From Tateyamaria sp. Alg231-49 (GTDB lineage: Bacteria > Pseudomonadota > Alphaproteobacteria > Rhodobacterales > Rhodobacteraceae), in NCBI RefSeq assembly GCF_900143535.1, contig NZ_FRFA01000001.1, positions 163,552-227,551 of the forward strand: a DNA stretch of 64,000 nucleotides, read 5' to 3'. The notes under the pieces were generated by a model. It had not been told where the DNA came from. It was given only the letters and a program-made list of their open reading frames with translations, and ran no database searches. Position numbers and translations under genes: made by a program. Shown one piece after another: positions 18,820 through 27,744 of the stretch (position 1 is the stretch's first letter; every line of letters starts with the position of its first letter).

Positions 18820-19265
18820 TGGTGTCATTTCGCGATGCCACGGCTTCTGACTTGCCTGACATACTGGCGTTGATGACAGACGACGTGCTGGGGGCAGGGC
18901 GCGAGGGGCTTGATTTTGCACATTACATGTCGGCCTTTGAACGGCTGCAGAGCGAACCAGACAATCACCTGATCGTGGGTGTGCATGACGGGCGCATCAT
19001 CGCGACATATCAACTGACATTTATCTCTGGCCTGTCCCTACAAGCGGCGCGACGTGCACAGATTGAAACCGTGCGGGTTGCCAGCGACCTGCGTGGCCAA
19101 AAGATCGGCGAAGCGATGATCGCGGATGCCGAGGCGCGTGCCCGCGCCGCAGGTTGCGCTCTGATGCAACTGACCATGAACAAAAGTCGCACCGATACAG
19201 CCCGTTTCTACCAGCGCCTCGGCTTTACCCCTTCGCATATCGGGTATAAACGCGATCTGATCTGA
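18819..19265 (+). CDS. GNAT-family N-acetyltransferase
   Basis: 148 aa, one GNAT domain. The acetyl-CoA-binding beta-4/alpha-3 motif is V-A-S-D-L-R-G-Q-K-I-G-E-A-M-I, close to the R/Q-x-x-G-x-G/A rule. A Tyr-containing C-terminal part (F-Y-Q-R-L-G-F) follows. The acceptor is unknown. It sits between trpF and trpB with a one-base overlap to trpF and 15 bp to trpB, so it is part of the same operon. That placement does not by itself tie it to tryptophan metabolism. Confidence 0.88.
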   Translation: MVSFRDATASDLPDILALMTDDVLGAGREGLDFAHYMSAFERLQSEPDNHLIVGVHDGRIIATYQLTFISGLSLQAARRAQIETVRVASDLRGQKIGEAMIADAEARARAAGCALMQLTMNKSRTDTARFYQRLGFTPSHIGYKRDLI

Positions 19266-19280
19266 ACGCGCGAGGGCCAC

Positions 19281-20528
19281 ATGGCAAACGACCTTTTCAA
19301 CTCTTTCATGACAGGCCCTGATGAACGGGGCCGTTTCGGCGACTTTGGGGGGCGTTTCGTGTCCGAAACGCTGATGCCGCTGATCCTGAGCCTCGAAGAA
19401 GAGTACGAAAAGGCCAAAACAGACGACTCGTTCTGGGCCGAGATGGATTTCCTTTGGAAGCACTATGTGGGTCGCCCCAGCCCCCTCTATCACGCAGAGC
19501 GGCTGACAGAGCATCTGGGTGGTGCCAAAATCTATATGAAGCGGGATGAGCTGAACCATACTGGTGCTCACAAGATCAACAACGTGTTGGGCCAGATCAT
19601 TCTGGCGCGCCGCATGGGAAAAACACGGATCATTGCGGAAACCGGTGCTGGTCAGCATGGGGTTGCGACGGCGACGGTTTGTGCGAAATTCGGTCTGAAA
19701 TGCGTGGTGTACATGGGCGCGCATGATGTTGAACGTCAGGCTCCCAACGTGTTCCGGATGAAACTTCTGGGCGCAGAAGTGATCCCCGTGACCTCCGGTC
19801 GTGGCACACTGAAAGACGCGATGAACGATGCATTGCGCGATTGGGTGACCAATGTGCGCGACACGTTCTACTGCATCGGTACAGTTGCCGGTCCGCACCC
19901 TTACCCTGCAATGGTGCGCGATTTCCAAAGCATCATCGGCAAGGAAGTCCGTGAGCAGATGATGGAGGCTGAGGGGCGTTTTCCGGACACCGTCATCGCA
20001 GCCATCGGCGGTGGATCCAATGCGATGGGTCTGTTTTACCCCTTCCTTGATGACAAACAGGTTGCGATCGTTGGCGTCGAAGCAGGCGGCAAAGGTGTGA
20101 ATGCCAAGATGGAGCATTGCGCTTCGCTCACAGGCGGGCGTCCCGGCGTGCTGCATGGCAACCGCACTTACTTGCTGCAAGATGATGATGGGCAGATCCT
20201 CGAAGGGTTTTCCATCTCGGCGGGCCTCGATTATCCGGGCATCGGCCCTGAGCATGCATGGCTGCACGACATCGGGCGGGCGCAATACGTCTCGATCACC
20301 GATAAAGAAGCGCTGGAGGCGTTCCAGCTGTGTTGTACGCTCGAGGGGATCATCCCGGCGCTCGAACCCAGCCACGCGCTGGCGCATGTCATGAAGATCG
20401 CCCCTGAATTGCCGTCCGATCACATCATCTGCATGAACATGTGCGGGCGGGGCGACAAGGACATCTTTACCGTTGCCCGCGCGCTTGGCTTTGACATGAC
20501 AGGTCCCGAAGGGCGCAACGTCGAGTAG
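19281..20528 (+). CDS. trpB: Tryptophan synthase beta subunit
   Basis: PLP enzyme that condenses indole and serine to tryptophan, working with TrpA. The 415-aa protein has the PLP lysine Lys98 in [11 protein letters not shown]. It also has the phosphate-binding G-G-G-S-N-A-M-G loop near residue 245 and the E-T-G-A-G-Q-H-G loop. The N-terminal extension to [12 protein letters not shown] is normal for TrpB1. It ends the ihfB-lapA-trpF-GNAT-trpB run. Confidence 0.98.
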   Translation: MANDLFNSFMTGPDERGRFGDFGGRFVSETLMPLILSLEEEYEKAKTDDSFWAEMDFLWKHYVGRPSPLYHAERLTEHLGGAKIYMKRDELNHTGAHKINNVLGQIILARRMGKTRIIAETGAGQHGVATATVCAKFGLKCVVYMGAHDVERQAPNVFRMKLLGAEVIPVTSGRGTLKDAMNDALRDWVTNVRDTFYCIGTVAGPHPYPAMVRDFQSIIGKEVREQMMEAEGRFPDTVIAAIGGGSNAMGLFYPFLDDKQVAIVGVEAGGKGVNAKMEHCASLTGGRPGVLHGNRTYLLQDDDGQILEGFSISAGLDYPGIGPEHAWLHDIGRAQYVSITDKEALEAFQLCCTLEGIIPALEPSHALAHVMKIAPELPSDHIICMNMCGRGDKDIFTVARALGFDMTGPEGRNVE

Positions 20529-20679
20529 TCGGCGCAAGCCCCCCTTTGCTTGTGAACTCAGGTCGGTGAGCAAAAGGAGTGATGACAAACAAGGCCTTAA
20601 AACATGCGCCTTTTCCTTTGATTTTTACACCGATGTAATAAACTGTTGTCGAGGGTTTATTTTATCGGAGGATTTTCAG

Positions 20680-21140
20680 ATGGGCGTTCAATCTGATGTC
20701 AAGAAAATGATGGGAAAATTCAAGCAGGAAGAAAAAGGAATAGACGAGAACAAGTTCAAGGTTAACTCAGTAAAAAAACGCGCGATTTCCAGCCAGGTGA
20801 AGTTCATTGCTGACCGCCCTAAAGGCTACCCAGCTACCGCCAAGGCGTTCAAAAAAGAGTTCAAAAAAGACATGCCAAAGGAAACGAGCCTGTCGGAGAA
20901 AGAACGAAAGTGGCTCACTGACTGGGTTAAAAAAAGGCAGATTCTGGCAAGGCTTTTTTTCACTGCACGAGCAAGGCTATTGATGTCGGTGTGTCCGGCT
21001 TGACTCTGGATCAGAAGAAGAAATTCAAAAAAATGGTAGAAAAGAAATACAAACTTATCATGGAAAAGCCGCCAAAATACAATGTTCCAATTGAAAAGGC
21101 TACGGTATTTCACGCGCAACCTAAGTCCAACGCTGAGTAG
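20680..21140 (+). CDS. Lysine-rich protein of unknown function, reading frame shifted at an A7 run
   Basis: ATG 20680 has a good ribosome site (CGGAGGA, 20666-20672). The first frame runs to TGA 21001-21003. At the run of seven A (20929-20935) the +2 frame continues with better protein sequence (K-A-D-S-G-K-A-F-F-H-C-T-S-K-A-I-D-V-G-V) to TAG 21138-21140. Joined, the product is 153 aa and very Lys-rich. The H-x6-D spacing in F-H-C-T-S-K-A-I-D-V and a late V-F-H-A-Q recall the zinc motif of M15/YcbK-type peptidases, but this is a weak match. The gene is AT-rich compared with its neighbours, which suggests transfer. The frameshift may be real, programmed or a sequencing error. Confidence 0.5.
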
Positions 21141-21164
21141 TCTAAAGTTCCGATGTTCAGCTTT

Positions 21165-21539
21165 TCACATTCGGCTTGCGTACTTCTCCAAAACCTCAAG
21201 CGATACGATATCCAACGCGCGTTGGTGGGTTGCCTCAAGGCTGACCCTGGGCGCGCATCCCTCGTCGTGGGCCTGCAGGAAACGAGCGGCGCACAAGCAC
21301 CAGCTGTCGCCGGGGTTCAACCCTGCAAAATTGTATTCCGGACGCGGTGTGCTGAGGTCATTGCCGACATATTTCGAAAAAGCGAGAAACTCGGCCGTCA
21401 TGACAGCGCAAACCGTATGGCTGCCTTGATCTGCCGCGCACGTGTTGCAATGCCCGTCACGAAAAAAGCCAGTGACCGGGTCCATCCCGCAGACCGTCAG
21501 ATCGGTGCCTAAAACGTTTATGCTGTCCTCTGGATCCAT
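21165..21539 (-). CDS. DUF2237 family protein
   Basis: 124 aa from ATG 21539, just after the stop of the hydrolase gene. It carries the DUF2237 pattern: N-V-L-G-T-D-L near the start, then D-P-x-T-G-F-x-R-D-G-x-C-N-T. The core is G-S-H-T-V-C-A-V-M-T-A-E-F-L-x-F-S-K and W-C-L-C-A-A-R, with several conserved Cys. The function is unknown. It is the last gene of a run with pth, DUF2332 and the serine hydrolase. A 33-codon in-frame extension upstream overlaps the hydrolase and is unlikely. Confidence 0.88.
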   Translation of the reverse strand: MDPEDSINVLGTDLTVCGMDPVTGFFRDGHCNTCAADQGSHTVCAVMTAEFLAFSKYVGNDLSTPRPEYNFAGLNPGDSWCLCAARFLQAHDEGCAPRVSLEATHQRALDIVSLEVLEKYASRM

Positions 21540-21544
21540 TGCGT

Positions 21545-22786
21545 TTAATCTTTCGTTGCTGCGACAATTTCGCGAAACATGTCGATGTTGAGTTGAGGTC
21601 TGCCGTCCTCGCGGAAGCGTCGGTCTGCCGCTGTACACACGATAACCACGCCCGACGGTTGGTCAATGTAGAGGTACTGACCGTAAATTCCACGTCCCGT
21701 AAACTGCCCGGGCGTGGCGCCTTCGGGGATCCACCACTGATACCCATAATCCATCTCATCTGGCGGGGTACGCACGCGCAGTCCGGTCGAGGCCGCGACC
21801 CAGTCTGCAGGCACGATCTGCTGTCCCTGCCAGTGGCCGTTTTGCAGGATCATCTGTCCGAACCGCGCATAATCGCGTGTCGTGAAGTTGAGCCCGCCCA
21901 GCACGAATTCGACACCGACGCCGTCCGTCAGATAGATCGGCGTCTGTTCCAGCCCTAGCGGCGCGATCACCTTTTCGCTCATCAAATCAACGATGTCGCG
22001 CCCAGTGGCACCGCGCAGGACCATGCCAAGAACATGCGTGTCGATGGAGGTGTACTGCCAAGTCTCTCCGGGCGCGGCAAAGGTGTCGTGAAGCCCTTTG
22101 GCAAAACCGTCCATGGTGCCGCCCAAGGCAAGGATCCGCCCCATCTTGTTGATATCGCTGTGATACGCCAGATAATCTTCGTCAAAGGTGATGCCGCTCG
22201 ACATTTGCAGCACGTCGAGGATCGTGGCGGTGTCATAGCCTCCTCCGGCGAGACTGGGAGCGTATTTTGTGACGGGTTCTTCGAGGGACGGGATCGCCCC
22301 CTCGTGCACCAGAATGCCGAACAACGCTGACAGATAGCTTTTGGCGATGGACCAGCTGATCCGCAAATCGTCCGCAGACGTCCCGTGGTAATAGGCCTCA
22401 TGCACAATCTGACCATTCTTGAGCACCAGCAAGGAAGTGACCGTGTGCTCTTTGATCCATTGGGCATAGCTGGCCGGCATGGTCATCGGGGAGCCTTGGG
22501 GCAGGGGGCTGACAGGCCCATCGCCTTTGGGGATTTCTGTGTGGAGAAAACCCACCGCCATGTTGGAGAAATTCGAAACGATCCGGTGTTCTTTGAACAG
22601 CGAGTGGACCACGAGCAGGCGTTTGATCTCTTCCCGCTTCCAGTTTCCGATCAATAGCCCAATGGTTATCAACACCACAGCGGCCAAAACGATCCCATAT
22701 AAAAACATGTGCTGAGGTTTATCCTTGGTTTGACGTGTTGTTTCGACGGATCGCCTTTTGACGGTTAACCGGTCCAGTTGATCCAT
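21545..22786 (-). CDS. Serine hydrolase, beta-lactamase class C / 6-aminohexanoate-dimer hydrolase family
   Basis: From M at 22786 the protein is 413 aa with one N-terminal membrane anchor at about residues 28-47 and a penicillin-binding-protein-like domain outside. The nucleophile motif S146-I-A-K149 (S-W-S-I-A-K-S) and a Y-T-S-I-D segment match the SxxK and YxN-type motifs. The closest type is the nylon-dimer hydrolase / esterase branch rather than a resistance beta-lactamase. The start overlaps the DUF2332 gene by 22 bp; a later ATG at 22708 (M-F-L-Y-G) is possible. Confidence 0.82.
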   Translation of the reverse strand: MDQLDRLTVKRRSVETTRQTKDKPQHMFLYGIVLAAVVLITIGLLIGNWKREEIKRLLVVHSLFKEHRIVSNFSNMAVGFLHTEIPKGDGPVSPLPQGSPMTMPASYAQWIKEHTVTSLLVLKNGQIVHEAYYHGTSADDLRISWSIAKSYLSALFGILVHEGAIPSLEEPVTKYAPSLAGGGYDTATILDVLQMSSGITFDEDYLAYHSDINKMGRILALGGTMDGFAKGLHDTFAAPGETWQYTSIDTHVLGMVLRGATGRDIVDLMSEKVIAPLGLEQTPIYLTDGVGVEFVLGGLNFTTRDYARFGQMILQNGHWQGQQIVPADWVAASTGLRVRTPPDEMDYGYQWWIPEGATPGQFTGRGIYGQYLYIDQPSGVVIVCTAADRRFREDGRPQLNIDMFREIVAATKD

Positions 22787-23799
22787 CGTCCGTGGAAATC
22801 TGCGCGCCCGAGATGCAGTGTTACATCGCCCGGCCAAAGGCGGAGCGTCAGGGCTGCGCCGACCGCACCTGTCGTGTCGCCATCCGTCTCCATTTGCATC
22901 CACGCCAGTGGGGTCTCGGGGGTCGCGCGCGCGCCTGCCGCTTCGATCAGGGCCGTGCCCTTGCGTTGGGCCGGTCCGGGGAAGTACTGCCATGCGACCG
23001 TGTGTTGAATAATATGCAAGTGTCCTTCGGGAACCGTTGCAAGACGTGCCTCCAACCACTGGATTGCATCGCCTTTTTCGACCTGGGCCTCCATTGCGCC
23101 TGCAGCCGCTTGGGTAAGGGCCAGACGGTGCGGCTGATCTGCCCACAAATATGCAGTGAGGCGCAAAAGATCGTCAGAATCCTTTGCATTCAATGGGTTC
23201 AGGTCCACACCTAGCCGGCTCACAACTCTTGGAACAACGGCAGGAGGCGTGCTCCCTTTCCACTCTGGGGTTAGTGTCAGAACAGCATCTTCGGGGCCTA
23301 GCGTTGTGGTGTTGGTCTGCACTGCGAACTTGTCCCACATCAGGTTCAATCCGCCGCTGGCCCCGAGTTCGGACAGGACGATTGGACGATCAAAGTGTGA
23401 CAGCGCCACATGCGCCATGGCAATCAGGGCTGCGCTGCGTCGCACTTCGTTGGTTTGGGGTGGGCTTTGTGTCCAGTCGATCAGGAAGTCTTCGTGTGAC
23501 TTCAGAGCGTTTAGTACTGCGTCTTCAAGTGCTGCATCAGAGACCGTGTTTGGCGGATAGGCTGCGAGCAGCGCACCGTCCCGTTGTTGCAGGACAAGGG
23601 CGTGCAAACCACCACAGATACGCAAAGGCAGTGAGTGACCTGCAGGGCCGATATCCCCCTCATAGGTTGCCATTTTCCGACCCAGTGCGGTGGTTGCATC
23701 CCAGTGTTCGGCAAGGATGCTCAACACCCGCCCCATCAATGGAGAGCCCATCCGGGTACATGTTTCGGATTGGTCCCGAAAGGCTTGGATCAGGCTCAT
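22765..23799 (-). CDS. DUF2332 family protein
   Basis: 344 aa, soluble. The pattern is that of DUF2332: an N-terminal helical part with Y-P-P-N-T-V near residue 82, then a Rossmann-like centre with V-L-S-E-L-G-A-S-G-G-L-N-L near residue 143. The end is H-T-V-A-W-Q-Y-F-P. The G-A-S-G-G-L-N-L loop suggests nucleotide or SAM binding, but no activity is established. Its start overlaps the pth stop by 4 bp, so translation is coupled to pth. Confidence 0.85.
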   Translation of the reverse strand: MSLIQAFRDQSETCTRMGSPLMGRVLSILAEHWDATTALGRKMATYEGDIGPAGHSLPLRICGGLHALVLQQRDGALLAAYPPNTVSDAALEDAVLNALKSHEDFLIDWTQSPPQTNEVRRSAALIAMAHVALSHFDRPIVLSELGASGGLNLMWDKFAVQTNTTTLGPEDAVLTLTPEWKGSTPPAVVPRVVSRLGVDLNPLNAKDSDDLLRLTAYLWADQPHRLALTQAAAGAMEAQVEKGDAIQWLEARLATVPEGHLHIIQHTVAWQYFPGPAQRKGTALIEAAGARATPETPLAWMQMETDGDTTGAVGAALTLRLWPGDVTLHLGRADFHGRWINWTG

Positions 23800-24479
23800 G
23801 AAAAGCGGTCCAGCAGCTTTTGCAAAGTGCTGCGCGAGTCTGGCTCGGCTGATGGTTCTTCCGCGGAAGCTTTTGGGTTTGCTTTGCTTTTCTCAGCGTT
23901 GCCCGACCGAGGAGGAGAGAGGCGCATACCAACGGCGTTCATGAATTTTGACCCATCTCCCTTTGCCAGATGCGGCGCACCGTCTGAACAGCCTCGCAAT
24001 ACGTCGTCCAGCCACTCGGCGTCGGCCTTGGGAAAGTCGCGCAGAACATAGCCCGGTACCGCATCCTTGTGGCCCGGGTGGCCGACGCCAAGGCGCACAC
24101 GGGCGTAGTCGGCACCGATATGGGCGTGGATCGAGCGCAGGCCGTTGTGCCCGGCGTGCCCGCCGCCGACTTTCCATTTGACTTTGCCGGGGGCGAGGTC
24201 GATTTCGTCATGCAAAACAATGATATCCTCAGGCTCCAACTTGTAAAACCGCATCGCGGCACCCACGGAGTCTCCGGACTTGTTCATATAGGTTTCAGGC
24301 TTGAGCAGCACGGCGCGGTCAGACCCGAACCGCCCTTCGGACACAACGCCCTGATGTTTGGATTTCCATGCAGGAAAGCCGTGATCGGAGGCGATCATAT
24401 CCAGCGCCATAAAGCCAATGTTGTGCCGATTGCGAGCGTATTTCGCACCCGGATTGCCAAGGCCGACGATCAGTTTCAT
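23796..24479 (-). CDS. pth: Peptidyl-tRNA hydrolase
   Basis: Releases tRNA from peptidyl-tRNA that drops off the ribosome. From ATG 24479 (ribosome site AGGAGA just upstream) the protein is 227 aa. It has the M-K-L-I-V-G-L-G-N-P-G start, catalytic His in R-N-R-H-N-I-G-F, and Asp in L-H-D-E-I-D-L-A-P-G. A Ser/Ala/Lys-rich C-terminal tail makes it longer than the roughly 195 aa of E. coli Pth, as is common in alphaproteobacteria. Usually rplY lies directly upstream; here a dehalogenase gene lies between. Confidence 0.96.
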   Translation of the reverse strand: MKLIVGLGNPGAKYARNRHNIGFMALDMIASDHGFPAWKSKHQGVVSEGRFGSDRAVLLKPETYMNKSGDSVGAAMRFYKLEPEDIIVLHDEIDLAPGKVKWKVGGGHAGHNGLRSIHAHIGADYARVRLGVGHPGHKDAVPGYVLRDFPKADAEWLDDVLRGCSDGAPHLAKGDGSKFMNAVGMRLSPPRSGNAEKSKANPKASAEEPSAEPDSRSTLQKLLDRFS

Positions 24480-24718
24480 GGAGGTCTCCTGCCTATATGC
24501 CGCCCTGCAGCATAAGGGGGCATGCAAGTGCAAACAAGGACCGTGCGCGTAACGGCATATCCGGGAAAACTCCGAGTGGCTCTGTGGGCGGCGTTAACAC
24601 CCTAAAAACACACGGAATGCCCAGTGCACATGCCGCGCACAATGCGCGCACAAGCTGTGCACTCTATCGAGAAATGGGATGTTTAATGTGGTGTGCGTCG
24701 CCAAGAGTTAGAAACGTA

Positions 24719-25582
24719 TTAAAGCGACATGTCTCGCATCCATTTGGCAATCGCCTGCCCGATCTCGGGGCCGGAATCTTCCTGAATGAAGTGGATGCCT
24801 TTGACCGTCACCTCTGTCTGATTGGGCCATGTACGGCAAAATTCGCGGACCCCTCCGATCAGGATGGCTCCGGGCTCTGCGTTGATAAACAGTTTGGGCA
24901 GGTCGTTGCTGGCCATCCAGTCGCCGTAGGCTTGCACACGCGCGACCACATCTGCTGGTTCCCCCGCGATTGGAATCTGACGCGGCCACGTGAGTGTTGG
25001 CCAACGGTCATTGCGCGCCTCGAATGGAACCCGATATGTGTCCATCTCGTCATCCGTCAGCTCGCGGAGGACCGAGCCAGGTAAAATGCGTTCGATAAAG
25101 ACGTTTTTGTCGAGGATCATCTCGGGGCCGGCATCCGAGCGCAGGCCTTGAAAAATCGGAGTGCCACCGGGCGAGAATTCCCCCCAATCCGCGATGGGCC
25201 GCACGATCCCTTCCATGTAGGCAATGCCGCGCACGGCGTCCGGGTTGTGGCTGGCCCAGTCAAAGCCGAGCGCAGACCCCCAATCGTGGATGACCAGCAG
25301 CACGTCGCTGTCCAGCCCCATCGCCTCCATGAACCCGGCGAGGTAGCGACTGTGGGTGGCAAACGTGTAAGTGTCGATGTGGGGATCGGGCAGTTTCGCG
25401 CTGTCGCCCATGCCAATCAGGTCGGGTGCAATACAACGGCCCAGAGAGGTCAGTTCGGGGATGACGGCGCGCCAGAGATAGGATGAAGTCGGGTTGCCAT
25501 GCAGCAAGACGATAGGCTTTCCGCTACCTTCCTCGACATAGGCCATGTCTTGGCCGTGAACGGTGATCGTTTTCTTGGTCAT
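24719..25582 (-). CDS. Haloalkane dehalogenase, subfamily II
   Basis: Alpha/beta hydrolase that replaces the halide of haloalkanes with hydroxyl. All five catalytic residues of subfamily II are visible in the 287-aa protein. They are Asn30 (H-G-N-P-T-S-S) and Trp101 holding the halide, nucleophile Asp100 (V-I-H-D-W-G-S), acid Glu124 (Y-M-E-G-I-V-R-P) and base His264 (G-I-H-F-I-Q-E-D). It is cytoplasmic. It lies between rplY and pth on the same strand but is separated by a terminator on one side and 239 bp on the other, so it is probably transcribed on its own. Substrate range cannot be read from the sequence. Confidence 0.93.
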   Translation of the reverse strand: MTKKTITVHGQDMAYVEEGSGKPIVLLHGNPTSSYLWRAVIPELTSLGRCIAPDLIGMGDSAKLPDPHIDTYTFATHSRYLAGFMEAMGLDSDVLLVIHDWGSALGFDWASHNPDAVRGIAYMEGIVRPIADWGEFSPGGTPIFQGLRSDAGPEMILDKNVFIERILPGSVLRELTDDEMDTYRVPFEARNDRWPTLTWPRQIPIAGEPADVVARVQAYGDWMASNDLPKLFINAEPGAILIGGVREFCRTWPNQTEVTVKGIHFIQEDSGPEIGQAIAKWMRDMSL

Positions 25583-25666
25583 CGTGCGGTCCCCCCTTGC
25601 TGGGTAAGGGAACCAAGTTTGCTAGAATATGGCAATGCTGGAATGCGAGATGTGTTTCCAACCAAA

Positions 25667-25692
25667 AAGGCCGCTCATTTCTGAGCGGCCTT
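25667..25692 (-). terminator. Rho-independent terminator of rplY
   Basis: AAGGCCGCTCA (25667-25677) and TGAGCGGCCTT (25682-25692) form a perfect 11-bp stem with a 4-nt loop. On the minus strand it is followed by five T, from the A run at 25664-25668. It stands between rplY and the dehalogenase start. Confidence 0.9.
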
Positions 25693-25718
25693 GTCTTTTG
25701 TCAGCAGGTGAAGCGCGC

Positions 25719-26375
25719 TTATGCGTCTTCGGTCTGCTCGGTCGCTGGCACGTCGCCTGCGTCCACGTCACCTTCTTCTGCAGCTTCGTCATCTGCCGAA
25801 CGCAGACCCGATGGGGCCGAGATGTTGGCAATGACAAAGTCGCGGTCGATTGTGGGCTTGGAGCCTTCGGGCAGTTTGACCGAAGAAATCGTGATGCTGT
25901 CGCCAATTTCGACTTCGGAGACGTCAATCGTGATCGACTCGGGGATGTCGCCCGCTGTCACAACCAGTTCCACCTCGGGACGTACCAGTGTCAGAACACC
26001 GCCTTTTTTCAGGCCGGGCGAAACATCTTCGCCGTCGACATCAACACCGATGAAAAGGTTGATTTTGGTGGTGCGCTTGAGGCGCATAAAGTCCACGTGT
26101 GTGGGCAGGTCTTTGACCACATCGCGCTGTACGTCGCGGCAGATGACGCGGACGTCGTCGTGGCCGTCGACTTTCATGTTGAACAGGGTCGATTTGAACC
26201 GGCCTGCGCGCAACATTTTCAGCAGTTTGTTAAAGGGCAGATTGATGGGCAGCGGATCAACGTCGCCACCAAATACAATCCCTGGAACCATGCCGTCGCG
26301 GCGTGCCTGACGAGCGGCGCCCTTGCCTGTCCCCGTCCGTTCCAGAGCTTCGAGATCAGGAATCTCTCCAGCCAT
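25719..26375 (-). CDS. rplY: 50S ribosomal protein L25, Ctc form
   Basis: 218-aa 5S-rRNA-binding protein of the long Ctc type. The N-terminal L25 domain covers residues about 1-90, with [20 protein letters not shown]. The C-terminal TL5-like domain extends to about 190, followed by an acidic tail. ATG 26375 is the family start; the frame is open 47 codons further up through a GTG with no family match. A perfect terminator follows. It is divergent from an MFS permease. Confidence 0.96.
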   Translation of the reverse strand: MAGEIPDLEALERTGTGKGAARQARRDGMVPGIVFGGDVDPLPINLPFNKLLKMLRAGRFKSTLFNMKVDGHDDVRVICRDVQRDVVKDLPTHVDFMRLKRTTKINLFIGVDVDGEDVSPGLKKGGVLTLVRPEVELVVTAGDIPESITIDVSEVEIGDSITISSVKLPEGSKPTIDRDFVIANISAPSGLRSADDEAAEEGDVDAGDVPATEQTEDA

Positions 26376-26525
26376 GATAATTCTCCAAATGTTAGGGCGG
26401 GATGCCTCCAAGGCTGTCACCCCGCGTGAAGTGCGCCGCTTACACCGGTTTGAGCCGGTTGAAAAGTACGAAATGCGCGTCGATTTGCGCTGGACGGGGC
26501 AGGGGCCACGTGGCACCGCTGCGTG

Positions 26526-27689
26526 ATGCGTTTATGGAATGATCTTTATGCCTCGCGCCGGGCTTTGGCCGCTTTTGCGGTGATTGGCATTGGCTGGGCT
26601 AGTTTCTCGGCCCAGATGCCTGTGATTAAGGCTCAGGTAGGTGTCGGCGACGGGTTCTGGGGCACGCTGATCCTGATCGGATCGACCGGTGCGTTGATGG
26701 CGATGTGGCTGGCCCCACTTGTGTACCGTTGGATCGGGTCATGGTCACTCATCGCGGGTATCTCTTTTATGATTCTGGGCTTTGTTCTGAGCGGGTTGGC
26801 GCAAGGGCCCTGGCTTGTGGTCTTTGCCTTGTTTCTGGCTGCTGGTGGATCCGGGGTGGCCGACGTTCTGGCCAATGCTGAGGTCAGTGAGGCCGAATCC
26901 GAGACTGGGCGCAGTTTGATGAACCTGAACCATGGGCTGTTTTCGCTGACCTATGCGGTGGCTGCGGTTTGCGTAGGTGCGGCGCGCGAGGCAGGCTTTG
27001 GCCCTTTCGAGATCTTTGTGGGCATGGGCGTGGTGGTGGCTGCGCTTATGATCTGGATGAAACTGCCTGAACGCGAGCTGCCTGACGAAGATGCGATTTC
27101 TGCCACGGGCATGCCTTATGGATTGGTCTGGGTTGGTGGCCTTGTGGTTCTGGCCGCCTTTCTGGGTGAGGCCGCGTCCGAAGGCTGGTCGGCATTGCAT
27201 GTGGAACGCACCCTTGGCGGGGGTCCGGCGCAGGGCGCGTTGGGGCCTGCGCTTTTGGCTGCTGGGATGGCCGTTGGGAGGCTTGGGGCGCATCTGTTTG
27301 GCACGGGCTGGCCCCCGATGCGTGTGATGATCCTCGCCTCATGTATGGCCGGGATCGGCCTGGGGCTTGCCGGTGCTGCTCCAACTTTGCCGGCGGCCTA
27401 TGCCGGGTTTCTGCTGGGTGGGCTTGGCGTGTCTGTCGTCGGACCGCTGGCCCTTGGGCTGGTGGGACAGGCAGTGTCCCCGCGTCATCGTTTAGCGGCG
27501 ATTTCTCAGGCGGCCGGGCTTGGGTATGCCGCCTTTTTCCTTGGCCCTGTTGTTATGGGGTATGTGGCCGAAGGCTATGGCCTGCGCGCCTCGTTCTACG
27601 TGATCGGGGCGACCATGTTGGTCGTCGCGGCGGTGTTGCTGCCGCTTTGGGCACGGATGCTGGCGGGGCGGACAGTCGAAGAACGTTAA
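26526..27689 (+). CDS. MFS transporter
   Basis: 387-aa permease with about 12 hydrophobic segments in two halves and a central cytoplasmic loop at about residues 185-197 ([10 protein letters not shown]). It contains many Gly/Ala packing motifs typical of the YbjJ/FucP-like MFS branch. The substrate is unknown. ATG 26526 was preferred over GTG 26523 just before it. It is divergent from rplY and convergent with lldD. Confidence 0.88.
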   Translation: MRLWNDLYASRRALAAFAVIGIGWASFSAQMPVIKAQVGVGDGFWGTLILIGSTGALMAMWLAPLVYRWIGSWSLIAGISFMILGFVLSGLAQGPWLVVFALFLAAGGSGVADVLANAEVSEAESETGRSLMNLNHGLFSLTYAVAAVCVGAAREAGFGPFEIFVGMGVVVAALMIWMKLPERELPDEDAISATGMPYGLVWVGGLVVLAAFLGEAASEGWSALHVERTLGGGPAQGALGPALLAAGMAVGRLGAHLFGTGWPPMRVMILASCMAGIGLGLAGAAPTLPAAYAGFLLGGLGVSVVGPLALGLVGQAVSPRHRLAAISQAAGLGYAAFFLGPVVMGYVAEGYGLRASFYVIGATMLVVAAVLLPLWARMLAGRTVEER

Positions 27690-27744
27690 CCGTGCCATCG
27701 ACTGCCCGAGAGGCAGCCGCTGGAGTGGTCTTTTCGGCACTAAA

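Noticed and set aside
22787-23146. N-terminal extension of the serine hydrolase frame
   Set aside because: These 120 codons are the antisense-like shadow of the DUF2332 gene on the same strand. The hydrolase membrane anchor begins after 22786.
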